The notes under the pieces are model-generated. The model searched no databases. It worked only from the letters and a program-made list of their open reading frames with translations, and was not told the DNA's origin. 64,000 bases of DNA from Lasiosphaeria ovina (lineage: Eukaryota; Ascomycota; Sordariomycetes; Sordariales; Lasiosphaeriaceae), in NCBI GenBank assembly GCA_033439765.1, contig JAULSN010000007.1:2604001-2668000 (forward strand), read 5' to 3'. The position numbers and the translations under genes were made by a program. This document shows positions 51,358 through 62,277 of this stretch, in pieces. Each line of letters opens with the position of its first letter. The stretch's first letter is position 1.

Positions 51358-54300
51358 TCAAGCCTTCTCGTCGTCCTCGGCACAGCGGCAATTGGTGCCG
51401 CTGTGGGCACATTTCTCGCAGAGCCACCTGCTTGAGATCCGGTTGTTCTTGGCAACAACGCTGAAATCGGCCTGGTCGCTCGCCCGCTGCTCCTTCTCGG
51501 CCTCGTCTCGAGGCTCTTCCTCGTCGTCGTCCTCGTCATCATCGTCGTCATTCTGGCGCCACCTTGCACGAGTGTTGAAGTACTTCGCCGAGCTGTACCG
51601 CTCTCCCAACCGCTTGGCCACATCATTAGCCTCACCGAGGCTCACCAGTCTGCGCTTACCAGTGCCGCCCGGAAGCTGGTTCTGCATAAACTCCGAGCAC
51701 ACCTTCCACACCAGCTCGGCATCCGACTCTTCCCTCTCAACCGCCAACTTCTTCTTCTCCTCTGAATAGGAAATAAGCTCCTCGGGCTTCCGCTCAACCA
51801 GAGAGCTAGCCTTGGCCATATCATTCCGTGAGGGCAGTTGAGGCACACGCGGTGCACGGAACAGCATAGCGGTGACGCGGTCGCGCGCCACCTCGGCCGG
51901 TGTGCGGCCGACAGCATTCTCGCGCCACAACAAAGCTGGGCACGCGGTGAGCAGAGCGCGTGTAAGGGGTGCGGAACCGGCCATGACAGCCGTGTGCAAC
52001 ACCGTGTCTCCGGCGCCGTCGAGAATTTGGAGCTGCTGCTGCCCACCAAGGCGGAGTAGGAGGCCGAGCGTGGCCAGCCATTCTGCTTCGGTTTTGTAAT
52101 AGTTTGCCCGGACTGAGTATAAGTCCCCCGATGCTGTTGCCGAGACGAAGGCATGTAGCGGCGTCTGTCCACTTTTATTGTTGCCGTAATTGTCAGTGTT
52201 GGCCTGAAGGTTAGTGCGCGAGACGAAGAGGTGCGGGAGCAAGTCCTTGTCGAAGAGCTGGACGAGCTTCTCGAGCTGCTTGGCACGCGGTAAGCCGGAC
52301 ACAGCAATGTGAAGTAGGTTGCCGCCGGTTTTGTTGTGCACCGACTGGTCGGCGCCAGCGTCGATCAGCAGCCGCACGAATTCAGTGCGGCCAAAGTGAC
52401 AGGCCGTCATGAGCGGCGTCTCGCCGTCCGAGTTCTTAACCTCAAGCGTCTCCGGGTGCGCCTGGATGACGTAGCTGATGAGCTTGTTGGCTTCGGGGTC
52501 TGGGCGGGCCATAACGGCGAGGTGGAGGACAATTTCGTCTGTGCGCGGTGGGTTGTCAGTGTCTGGGATACAATTAGGATGGGAACTGGGAAGGTGGTTA
52601 CGTACTCTGCGCGCCGAGCCATTGAGAGACGGCCCTCTCCAAACCTCCCGGGGCTTGGCTGAGGTGCTTCAGTCTCGGGTCTGCCAGGGCAGCCCTGGAA
52701 TTGCAAAACTCGGCGTAGTGCCTGAATGGTGCATCACCAAAGAACCACTCGACCGATTCGATGCTGACGGCGAGAGCAGCGTTCAGAAGCGGTGGTGTTT
52801 TAGTCCCAGTGGCTCTGACCACAAGGGCCCGGCCGGCGTTGGCCCAGTCCTTTCTGTTTTCTGCTGTCAGTCTCGCGTCGAATTGGTCATGTTATAGCAG
52901 CAAGGTTGGCATACCTTTTCTTGCCATAGACAGTTAAGCCCTGGTAGAACTTGGGCTTCTCCTTCATCTCCACGCCGCTCTTCTTCACCAGATGCGCGAG
53001 CGGAATGCCGGCGCCCGTCCGCTTGATGATCTCGGCTAGCATCTGTGTCTTCCCATTCTCCAGGGCAAATTGAAACCCGCTCTCGGGGAAATTGAACAAT
53101 CCGGTTGCTGGTGTGTCCTCGTCTTCGTCGTCTTCGTCGCCCTCAAGCTTGCGAGACGCAAAGTGCTCTCCCCAGTCCAGCAGCGTTTTGAGTCCGGCGT
53201 GGTCATCGTGATGCATTACGAACTCCAGCAGGCCCGCCGTGCCACAGGCAGTAATTGGCTTTCCAGCATTGCTGTCTTTGTCAGTGTGGAACGTCTGGCA
53301 GTTCCAGAGCAACATTTCCAGTGGCCGCGTGCGCGACTTGACCTGCATGGAAACTTGGCCAATGTTGTCAATGGTGAACTTTTTGTCGACATTTCGCGAG
53401 ACGATGCGCGGCTCCGAGCCGTCATCGTCCTCGTCATCCTCATCGTCTTCTTCCGAGTCATAGTCTTCGTCGTCATCCCCGTCTCTGTTGGATTGCTCCA
53501 TGTGGAACCGTTTGTTCTCTTTCTCGGCGGGCGAGTACTGGGCCTCAGCAATGTCGAGCACGGCTCTGGCAACGGCGACGTGTCCTCGGAGGAAGGCTAT
53601 TGACACGGGGCTACTGTGCGTGTTGTCTTTGACGGCAATCTTGAGCGGTGGCTCAGTTTGATCCTTATCCCAGCAGGTTGTGGTGAGATATTTGATCTTT
53701 TCCAGGTCGCCTGTCCAAGCGGCCTCGAATCTGTTTCGCGTTAGCCGGCCGTCGCTCTCAATGCAAGCCTGACAGAAAAGCGAACTCACAGCTCCTCATA
53801 TGCCTGGCGGCTCTTCTCGGTGACGTCGGTTGTGTTGTGGAAAGTGAGGGAGTACTTGTAGGCCCCTTTTACGTCGTCCATTATCGGCAGGCCGCGATTG
53901 TAGCGGTTGTTCTCGTAAAAGCCTGTCTTGATGTCGGGGTAGAGTTCCTTGAAAGTTTTGGCTCCCTTTTCCAAAAGCAAGGCCTCAATCTTTTCCATCA
54001 CAGCCAGAGCCTCCTCAATCGCCTGTTTCTTTTCCGCCACCCCCTTTTGCTCTTCGAACTTCTTGACCTCTTCTTTGTACTTTTTCATTGCCTCCTCGTG
54101 CGACTTCTTCTGGGTCTTGACGTCTTCAGAAGCCAGCCAATAGAGGTACGAGCCCGTATCCAGGCTGGCCAAGTACTCATCCATGCCTTGCTGTAGCTCG
54201 GGTGCTGATTGTGAGAACTTTTCCCCAGCATACTTGCGCAGGTTCTCAATGTACTCGCGGACCACGTCCAACGCCGTCTCGCCCTTGTTGTGGCCCCTTT

Positions 54301-57252
54301 GCCACTCTTCCCTGACCAGCTGGTATGAGATGGGCGTCATAGTGTTGGGGTCAGCGCCTCCATCGAGTAGCAACAACGCCACGTCCGGCTCGGGGGAGCT
54401 GCGCAGCGCAACCATGAGCGGCTGCTCTACTGATCGGTGGTACAGAACTTTGTTCTGTTCATACGACTGCAGCTGCTTCTCGAGGCTCGGCGAGAATTTG
54501 GCCGCGCGGAGCCAGCTCTCAAAGTCAATGTCTGGGTTGGCGCCTGCCTCGAGCAGTTTCATGACGAGAATGCTGTCGCGGTTTCCGATGGCCGTATGCA
54601 GCGGTGAAACGGCCGAAGGGCTCCAGTAGTTACTGCCCAGGATCAGGTGGTTCAGCGCCGCCTTGACGCCTGACTTGTCGAGCTCCCAGAGCGTGTCGAT
54701 CATCTCAGTCTCGGCGTGCTCGACGTAGCGGTGGAAGGCAGTGCAGCTGTGAAGATCAGCCTGCGAAGAACTGGCGCCGAGTCGTAGGAGTAACTGGGCC
54801 ATAGACTTGGCCTTCTCGAGAGGCAGGCAGAGTGCAAGTGCAAGTGTGAGAATGGCATTGGTTGGCTCCTTGTCGCTATTTAGGAACTTGACAGGAAGGA
54901 TGGCATCGGCACCGAACTATTTTCATAACACGTCAGCATTCGAATCAGTAAAAAATGATATTTGCACCAGTGGCTTCTTACCTCGCAGAGGATTCTCACG
55001 ACTTCCTCGTGGCCACCGGCAATGGCAAAGTGCAATGGCGAGCACGGTATATCCCAGGACAAGACATCAATCTTGTAGAAGTCAGGCTCGTCCAAGGCCT
55101 CTTCGGGCACAATGTCCTTGCCGACTTCCCGGTCATCCTTCTTGACCTTGACAAACGAGCCAGTCGCAATAGAGGCGGAGTCAGCTTCCGTCTCGTCGCC
55201 GTCAAGCAATTCGGCGTCCGAGTCCGAGTCCATGTCCGAATCCGGCTCATCGCCGTCGTCCTCGTCAACTCCTTCTCTATGGTCTCCCTCTCCCTTTGCA
55301 CCGGCCTTCTTCGCGTGTTGAGCCCCGGTGTCATTGTTGCCACCGCCAAACTTGGCGGCTCTGAGTTGGGTCTGCTGCTCCTCGTATTCTTCTTCATTTG
55401 CCGTGCTCTTCTCCATCAGGATCTTGACCATCTCCGCCTTGCCTCCCTCGGCGGCCAGATGCAGTGCCGTGCGTCCATCCGCCAACCGTGCCGTGATGCG
55501 CGCGCCGCCGTCAACAAGGCAGCGCACAACCTCAGGCGTAGAGCTCATGACGGCAAGGTGCAGCGGCGAACGGCCTGTGTAGTCGCGTTTGTTGGGGTTC
55601 GCGTCCTCCTGCGCAAGCCAGCTCTTGACGTCTTCAACGTCTCCGTCGATGATGCTATGGCACAGCCGCGCCGTGTTGCCAATGTAGGCCATGTCGGTCC
55701 AGTCGTCATCGGTCAGGGGGTTGAACGACCCGATCTGTTGGCGCCCAGGGTTGTCAATCAGGAATGATACCTTGCCCGAGATGTAGATCTCGGCCTCCTT
55801 CTCAGCCGCCTCCTTCTCCTCAGGCGTCACGGGGGTTGGGCAGGAGCCACAGCAATCCTCGACGACGTCCTCAACGCGCCCAAAGAAGGCCGGGTGGCGA
55901 TGAAGGTAGACCTCGCGCTCCTTGGGCTGGTTCCACTCGGCATTGAGGAGCAGGTCGCGCGTGTAGCACAGCTTCTCGATCTTCTTGGCGTGGAACTTCT
56001 CGCCGTAGGGCACTGTGAAGGTGTGGTAGTTAGAAACATCACCCTCGTCGACCCAGTCGGCCACCTCGTCCTCATAGTGATCCTTGATGTTGCCACCGAG
56101 ACGTCCGTAGTAGGCCGTGCTCTGGAAAGTGGGCCGTCCGCGCTCCTGGCGCCGCTTGTTCATGTAGGTCTCGCGCGCCGACGACGTGGGCAGGCGTTCG
56201 AGGACGAGCAGGCGGGCAAGCCCGAGCGTGCGTTGGAAAGACCTCTCAAAGATTGTGGGATCGATACGGCTGCGCTCGAGATCCGGCCAGTAGACCTCAA
56301 AATTGCGGTGGCTGTACTTGGACAGCCGGTTTTCATATGAAGGGCTGCGGCGGCTAAGGTCAATGTGGTTGATCTGCGTGATGTAGCTGCCGAGAGCGCG
56401 GGGAGTGACATAGACTTGTTTGCCATCGTAGGCGCCACCGGCGGCGTCAATGTCGAAGCCAGTCAGGATCTCGCCGATGGACTTGTAGACACGCAAGACA
56501 ATCTATAGTTTCGGGTGTCAGAGTTATCTTCCCGGTCGAGGTTGAATGGATTGAGGGATGGAGAGGTGGCGTACCTGAACATGGCGAGTAGGGTACTGCG
56601 AGACAATGGTGATGGCGTACTTGGTACGAACGACAGTGACTTCAGTCAAGATAGCATCGCGAATCGCTCGCTCGATCTCTTTGATTTTGTCGATTGCCTC
56701 GTCGTGTGTCAAGCCGTAGAGAAACAAGTCGACGTCCGAGGCAGGGCAGAACTTCTCATGGTAGTACTCCCGCAACTTGCGCTTGGTAGTGTTGAACTCG
56801 GCTGGGACGGGCACAAGGCAGTTGACAACAGAAGAACCGGCAGCCACGACGTTGTCCCAATTGAGGTCAGCGAGAGAGGACTCTGAAAAAATCGCGAAAT
56901 TCTTCTTAAACTCCTTAATGGAGCTCACGACTGCATGCGAGCCATGAGGACGGCGCTTGTCTGCCGGGAGAGGCATGATGTAACGACTCTTTTCCTCGTC
57001 GGTCTCATGCTCGAGGTCACGGGCACGCGTGGTGATGAGCTTGGTGTTTTGATTGAAAAGGGGCAGAACATTGAGATGGGGGTCCTCGAGGGCGGGATTG
57101 GCACGGTCTTGGGCGAAGACGGTGCGGAGCTCGGCCTCGTACTGGCGGAAGGGCTTCAAGATGTCCGACATGGAGACCTCCGGATGCGCAGCAATGTAGC
57201 CGGCCAGGTCCTCGGGAGGAACAGGCAAGTCCTGCATCTTGGGCATGGCCAT
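51358..57252 (-). CDS. Nucleotidyltransferase-like/ankyrin-repeat protein, 1,864 aa, six exons
   Basis: Exons: 57252-56575, 56502-54982, 54916-53790, 53730-52915, 52853-52606, 52562-51358; introns are 72, 65, 59, 61 and 43 bp. Phases agree at every join and the sum is 1,865 codons. Residues about 130-250 carry nucleotidyltransferase-fold signatures: a GSS turn (139-141), SDVDLFLYG (DxD at 173-175) and GFDIDAAGGAYDG (241-253), the third-acid strand. A conserved PRALGSYITQINHID and RRSPSYENRLSKYS block follows. Ankyrin repeats start at about 510 (GRSPLHLAVMSSTPEVVRCL; GRTALHLAAEGGKAEMVKIL), resume at about 715 and recur in the last exon (GETPLMTACHFGRTEFVRLL). Acidic linkers separate them. The C-terminus is Cys-rich (WLCEKCAHSGTNCRCAED). 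Probably intracellular; substrate and role unknown. Confidence 0.85.
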
Positions 57253-58057
57253 ATTTGAGGGTGAGGAGGTTGACGGCGGTGATGTGAGATTGGAATTGTG
57301 ATATAAGGAGATTAATGGTAGAGAAGAACCGAGCAGTTGAACTTAGCAGCACTAACTAAATCAAGGGACGAAAAAGCCTACTGGTCCAAGAAGTTGACAG
57401 TTCAGGAAATTCATCGTCAAGTTGTTTTATATTTAATTGTGCGCTCTCCTGACCGACATTTCCCCCGCCAACGCACCTGCCTCCTTTTGGAACTAGTCTT
57501 GGCATCGTGGCGACAAAAACAGGCAGACGACGCGCTACAAGGTTGGAAACCGCGTTTTGGCAGCGCGCCTGCCTGCAGGCGTGGGTCCGTTCAACACGAA
57601 GGCATGTGACTTTCTCCATCTCGAAAATGCCCTGCCGCTTGCTGCCTGTCGATGCCACATCGTAAAGGCTGTGAGTCAGACCAAGCCAGGCAATTGCTCA
57701 GCCCCCAAACTTTTTCATCAAAATGCTGTGGGGGAATTGGCGCCATGTCGTGGTGCCAAGGCCTGGTGCCTGATCGAGCATCGCAGGTTTGCTACTAGCG
57801 AATCAGACGAAGGCCACGAGGCTCGGATTTTCTACGGCAGTAAGCTAGCCCAAATTAGGCTTAGACATCCCAGCCACCTGGGCCTCGGCCATTGACTTGA
57901 AAATCGAAAATGTCACCCATGACAACCAAATTGGACCATCACATCGAGTCAAAGACAAGAGGCCCTAGAGGATGAAAAGTCAAGCCAGGGGCAAGATGCC
58001 ACTTTCCAAAACATTTGCGCATTTGATAGAAGAATAAATTCGACTAAATACGGGTAA
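57253..58057. other. Intergenic stretch
   Basis: It is the upstream region of the ankyrin gene and the downstream region of the gene ending at 58058. No gene is supported. Confidence 0.5.
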
Positions 58058-59410
58058 TTAGTTGTCAGACGCCACCGACGCGACCAACGAGATCTCTGGC
58101 GTGTAGTTGCAGGACTGCGACCCGCTGCCGTTTTTGACGTCGCCCAGCTCGTACCAGCGATACGCGTCCCCCGGCGAAGACTTGCGCAGGAGCGCGCTGC
58201 CTTTCTTGTCTTTATGAGACTCCCGGCGGCCGAGGGGATCCTCGCACCGTTCGCCCCTGCCCAGGTTCTTCAAGCTCGCAAACACAAGGCACCGGCTCCC
58301 CAGTCTCCCGGGGAAGGCCACCACGCTGAAAGCGAAGTCGGTGTAGCAGCGGGGGCAGCTTTGCCTGTTTTTTATAAGTGCAAAGTTGATGGGTTAGCCT
58401 GGTAAATAACTGATTTGTGTCTCTTTGGTTCGTCTGGTAGTTGGGTATTGACGTGAGGGAGACAACGAACGACACAGGTGAATACTTAAGTACACGGCAC
58501 CAAATTGCGTACTGTGTAGACACCGATATCCAACCTGGTGGAAAAGTGCGCACTGGAGCCGCTCATGCATCTTGGACCGCCCGCCCGGTAGGTGCTCGGT
58601 GTAGCCCTCCATGGCCGCGATAGGGACCGAGAATGACGCTATCTGGTCCTCAGTCGCCAAGCTCGGCAACAACAGCTCGTCCTTCTCCGCGGCCTGTGTG
58701 TGGCATCCCCGGTCGGCGGTAATGAAGTCGGCCATGTACGGGATCAGGAATGGGTACTCCTGGTCCCATCTGCAGTGCCGGCAGATGGAGTCGGCATGCA
58801 CGAGGGTGTGGCCAATCTCGTAGAGTGTCCGCAGCGTTGCCGCGTTTCCGGGCGCATTAATGGTATCAAGATGTCTTGCTGCTTCATTGTTAAATAGCTT
58901 CTCCTAACGTCGGTGATCGTTTTGACGCCGTTGCTCATCCACACCCTTTTAGCGATGATAGGTTCGACAACCTTGAACCGCGTGTCCGAAAATCCATGTC
59001 CCGATGCCAGGCTGAAGGGCCTCACTAGTCCGGCGGCCATTTTCCGCAAGAGTTCAGAGATATCGGCCCCATTTTCTTGCTTCCGTAAGATGTCGCATAT
59101 ATCATTGGACTTTGGGAGCGTGTATTTGCCCGAAGGCGGCGGCACCAGCACAAGCGGCTGAGAGTTACCCGGCTGAGAATCAACCGGCTGAGAGTCGTGA
59201 GTCCTGGGGCTGTGTTTGCGACCGGACCTAGGTTCAGCAACGCGGGGGGTTGGCCTTGAGCCTGGCGAAGAACAGGGCGGCGCTTCCGCCCTCCTGTTGG
59301 GGTTGAGTGATGACTGTTTGTTACCAAATAAACATAGCGAAGTGGTTGAGGGTGGTTTTGGGACGAGCGAGGAGGGAATTCTTTACCGACCAGCGTCCCT
59401 TGCGTCTCAT
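58058..59410 (-). pseudogene. Cys-pair orphan protein with an apparent 1-nt frameshift
   Basis: Predicted exons: 59410-59387 (MRRKGRWS), 59313-58524 and 58364-58058. Introns are 73 bp (GTAAAG...ACAG) and 159 bp (GTGTCT, branch GGCTAACC, AACAG). Exon 2 starts disordered with a QPVDSQPGNSQP repeat, then is ordered (SNDICDILRKQENGADISEL, EPIIAKRVWMSNGVKTITDV). At about 58903-58909 the register moves by one base; after it the text is EKLFNNEAARHLDTIN, CRHCRWDQEYPFLIPYMADF and so on. Exon 3 has CPRCYTDFAFSVVAFPG and LVFASLKNLGRGERCEDP. The CRHC and CPRC pairs could bind zinc. No family recognised. The shift could be a real lesion or a sequence error in AGGAG; both sides are clearly coding. Confidence 0.5.
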
Positions 59411-60219
59411 GGAGTCAAGGTTACCAGGCGGGATTTCTCGGCAGGGAATTTTCAAAACGTTCACAAGACCAAGAGGAGAAACTTGTTAGACTTTGTGGCG
59501 CCAATTTGTTCGTTCGCCTTGCCAAATTATAGTCATACGCGCGGAGACGCCGAGACCGATGCCAAGATCAAGCTTTGTAATTGTTACCGTGTATCGAGAC
59601 GGGAATAGGTTGTCTTTAGACGTCCAGCATTCTCTCACCAACTCAGTTTGGGTTGGTGTTTGTGATTTTCTGGCTGAGATAGAAAATAGGGAGATATTGA
59701 GTGTATTTGTGGAGCGGCATTTTGAAGATGGCCAGAAGAGCTTTGGCCAGGTTTCTCAGGATGCCAAGAGAAAGAGGCTTCTGAACGCTGGTGCGGAAGT
59801 GAGAAGTTCTGAATTTAAAGGCTAACAGGTAGTTATTCTGAATGTAAGCCAAGGCTCTACCTACTTTCGAGGCAGGTGATAGCCTCAGGTACACCTTACC
59901 CTGAGGTCTCCAGGTCGCCGGCATTGCAGGCAACCAGCCAATTAAAGGTTAGTAAGCCACTAGAGCTGTTGGTTGTAGATTATGTCTTGGACTCAAACAA
60001 AGCGAACAAGCAACAACCCAGCTGTCTCAGCAGTAGCGTGGCTCAGCAGCGGAGTTTGTCTGGGACCTGTACCCGCGTGCGCCCAGTAGTACAGTGGCGC
60101 TGTTGTCACAAGCGGGTCTCCACGAAGACTCGAAACTCAAAAGCACGAACAGGCTCCACGCCGTGGAGATCATGAAGCAGGATAACGCATGCAATCTTCA
60201 ACAAACAAGCATCCAAGCA
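59411..60219. other. Intergenic stretch
   Basis: No gene is supported. A CCTCAGGT...ACCCTGAGG inverted pair lies at about 59884-59906. Confidence 0.45.
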
Positions 60220-60318
60220 GCCCGGTTAGCTCAGTTTGGTTAGCAGCGTCGTACTAATACCGTCGCAAGGCAGTATCTGGTTATGCGAAGGTCAACAGTT
60301 CAATCCTGTTACTGGGCA
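60220..60318 (+). tRNA. tRNA-Ile (anticodon AAU) with a 23-nt intron
   Basis: Acceptor stem GCCCGGT/ACTGGGC (7 bp, one G-U) with discriminator A at 60318. Anticodon stem TCGTA/TGCGA, loop CTAATAA with AAT at 60256-60258 and the intron at 60260-60282, one base 3' of the anticodon as in eukaryotic nuclear tRNAs. Variable loop AGGTC; T arm AACAG-TTCAATC-CTGTT is perfect. The D arm has two extra bases compared with a usual GCTCAGTTGGTTAGAGC, leaving a three-pair stem (GCT/AGC). CCA is not encoded, as expected. Confidence 0.85.
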
Positions 60319-60328
60319 AGCAAGTTTA

Positions 60329-60343
60329 TTCTTTTTTTTTTTG
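60329..60343 (+). terminator. RNA polymerase III terminator of tRNA-Ile
   Basis: A run of T residues begins about 12 bp after the tRNA 3' end. Confidence 0.8.
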
Positions 60344-62277
60344 CTTTGGTCGTCGATAGATTACCCACTTTTTTGTCTTTGCGTTTCACGCGGGATCAGC
60401 CTTGATGCACGTTTGCGATGGCGGAGAGTGCCCATGTAAAAATGTCGCTTTGATATGTTGCCCAGTTCTCATGGTGAGTTCAAGTTCCTTGCGTATGGGT
60501 CTGTGTCGCATCGTTATGGTCCGCTAATTATCTGACAGGTTTGTCGAGGCGGACGACATGGCCGCTAATTACCTACCTATAGGTAGGCAGGGGAAGAACC
60601 ACACTGGTCGACGCCCAGAAGGCTGAGAGCCGCACAGGGGCTCGGGGTTTGTAACTTATCGTGGTTCCTACAGCATTGCGTGCTCTCGGTATCACGAGCC
60701 TGGCCTGGTGTGACGTCTTCACCGCGGTGGGTTTGGTGTTGAGGTCACGAGCCCGAATGGCCGCCGAGCGAGACTGACTTCACCCCTTGAAACCGTGGAC
60801 CAACTGCGGCTCGCAGTGTGACCAGTCACACATGGAAGAAGATTGCGTGACCCAGACGGCGCGGTGGTGTAGGCAACTGGAGATCGGAACGGCCGTGACG
60901 TGATTAGCTGGTCGGCCGTGTCCTGGCCGAATCGAAGGCTGGGCGACTCCTTGTTCCCGTGTCACGCTTCTTCCAGACTCCGATCAGCAGATAGGCACCC
61001 CCTGGCGCATTTTAAATCAGACACGTAGCCCGCCGGTAGGAGACAAGCAAGACATTGGCTTCGGGAAGCGGCATTGGCGTTCTCATTCCTGTGCGACGGC
61101 GACGCGAGAAGCCTGGGCAGCCTGGGCAGTTGACGGTTGGGGTGTGCAACGGCCGAGTGAAGCGCGGGCTGATTCCAGCACATGGTTCTACCCATCAACT
61201 TGTAGGAACCCTACAGCCAGGTGTGACAGCGCTCCGGCAGATGATTTGGAATTTGCAGATAATTTGGAATATTCGCGCTCGACGAGTCGAGCGTCACCTC
61301 GCAATCCCGCCCGTTCTGGCACGGGACGCTGCACAACCCCGGTCGGCCCCAGCCCTGTCTCTTGAGACACACAGCGCCGAGCGGCGACGAGACAGGTTTG
61401 GAATCATCTACAGGATGCTGGCAGCCGATGACCGTCGGCCAAGCAGAGGCAGGCCATGGGCCCATCATGGCGTCTTGTCAAACTTATCAAGTAGCTCAAC
61501 TTCACGGTAAGCCTCACGCAGTGAGCCTGTGGGATACAAGTGTGTGCTACGGCCGCATAGGTAAGGCAGGCAGCCAGAGACTGCAACTGTCCTGGAAACG
61601 GAGATACAGCGGGGAGCGGGGAGCGGGGAGTGGGCCCAGACTCCCAGAATGGATGGGATGCGGTGGGAGCTTCCAGAAAGGGGAGTCTAGACTCTGGCTC
61701 TGGAGTTTGGAGTTTGGACGGTGAGGTGACAGTGGGGAAGCGCGCAAACCCCCGTCCCCGCCTACTGCGTACTGTACTGTACTGACCTGGAATACCAGTG
61801 GAGCGTTACACGGGGGGCCGGCCTGTCTGTCCCCCTGCCTGCTTCTTGTGTCTGCGAATCTGTTTGAAGAAGAAAACTTGAATGGGCTTCGCTCGGGCAT
61901 CCAAGCCTCAGGGCAGTGGCATGGCTGCTGTACCTTGATAGCTACGACAAAAAACCATCCTTGATGGATGTCGGGTCCAGACTTCAGACAAAAGGCCCAA
62001 AACGGCAGCGACGTCTCGCGATCCTACTCCTCAGGCTTCAAGGTTTGCGCAAGTGGAGAGGTTCTCCCCCAACAATTGGAACCCTTGTCTCGTCAGACCG
62101 TGCCTACCTACCTATTTGCCTGGTCGGCCGAGACCAGTCGTCGCTTCCATGATTTCGCTCCGTCCCCAGTTCGACTTCGCCCATCCTAGCCGGTGCTGCA
62201 GTTCTAACCCTGGAGACGGGGAGGTAGCCAGATATTGGGAGGCGCGAGCGAGTGATCCTTGCATTTCAGATGGGGAG
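60344..62277. other. Intergenic stretch
   Basis: No gene is supported. CTACCTATAGGTAG (about 60576-60589) is a perfect 14-bp palindrome. A GGAGCGG tandem lies at about 61611-61629. The last part should hold the promoter of the Clr5 gene. Confidence 0.45.

Noticed and set aside
54955..55767. 270-codon plus-strand frame
   Set aside because: Antisense to exon 2 of the ankyrin gene, whose splice phases and domains are consistent.
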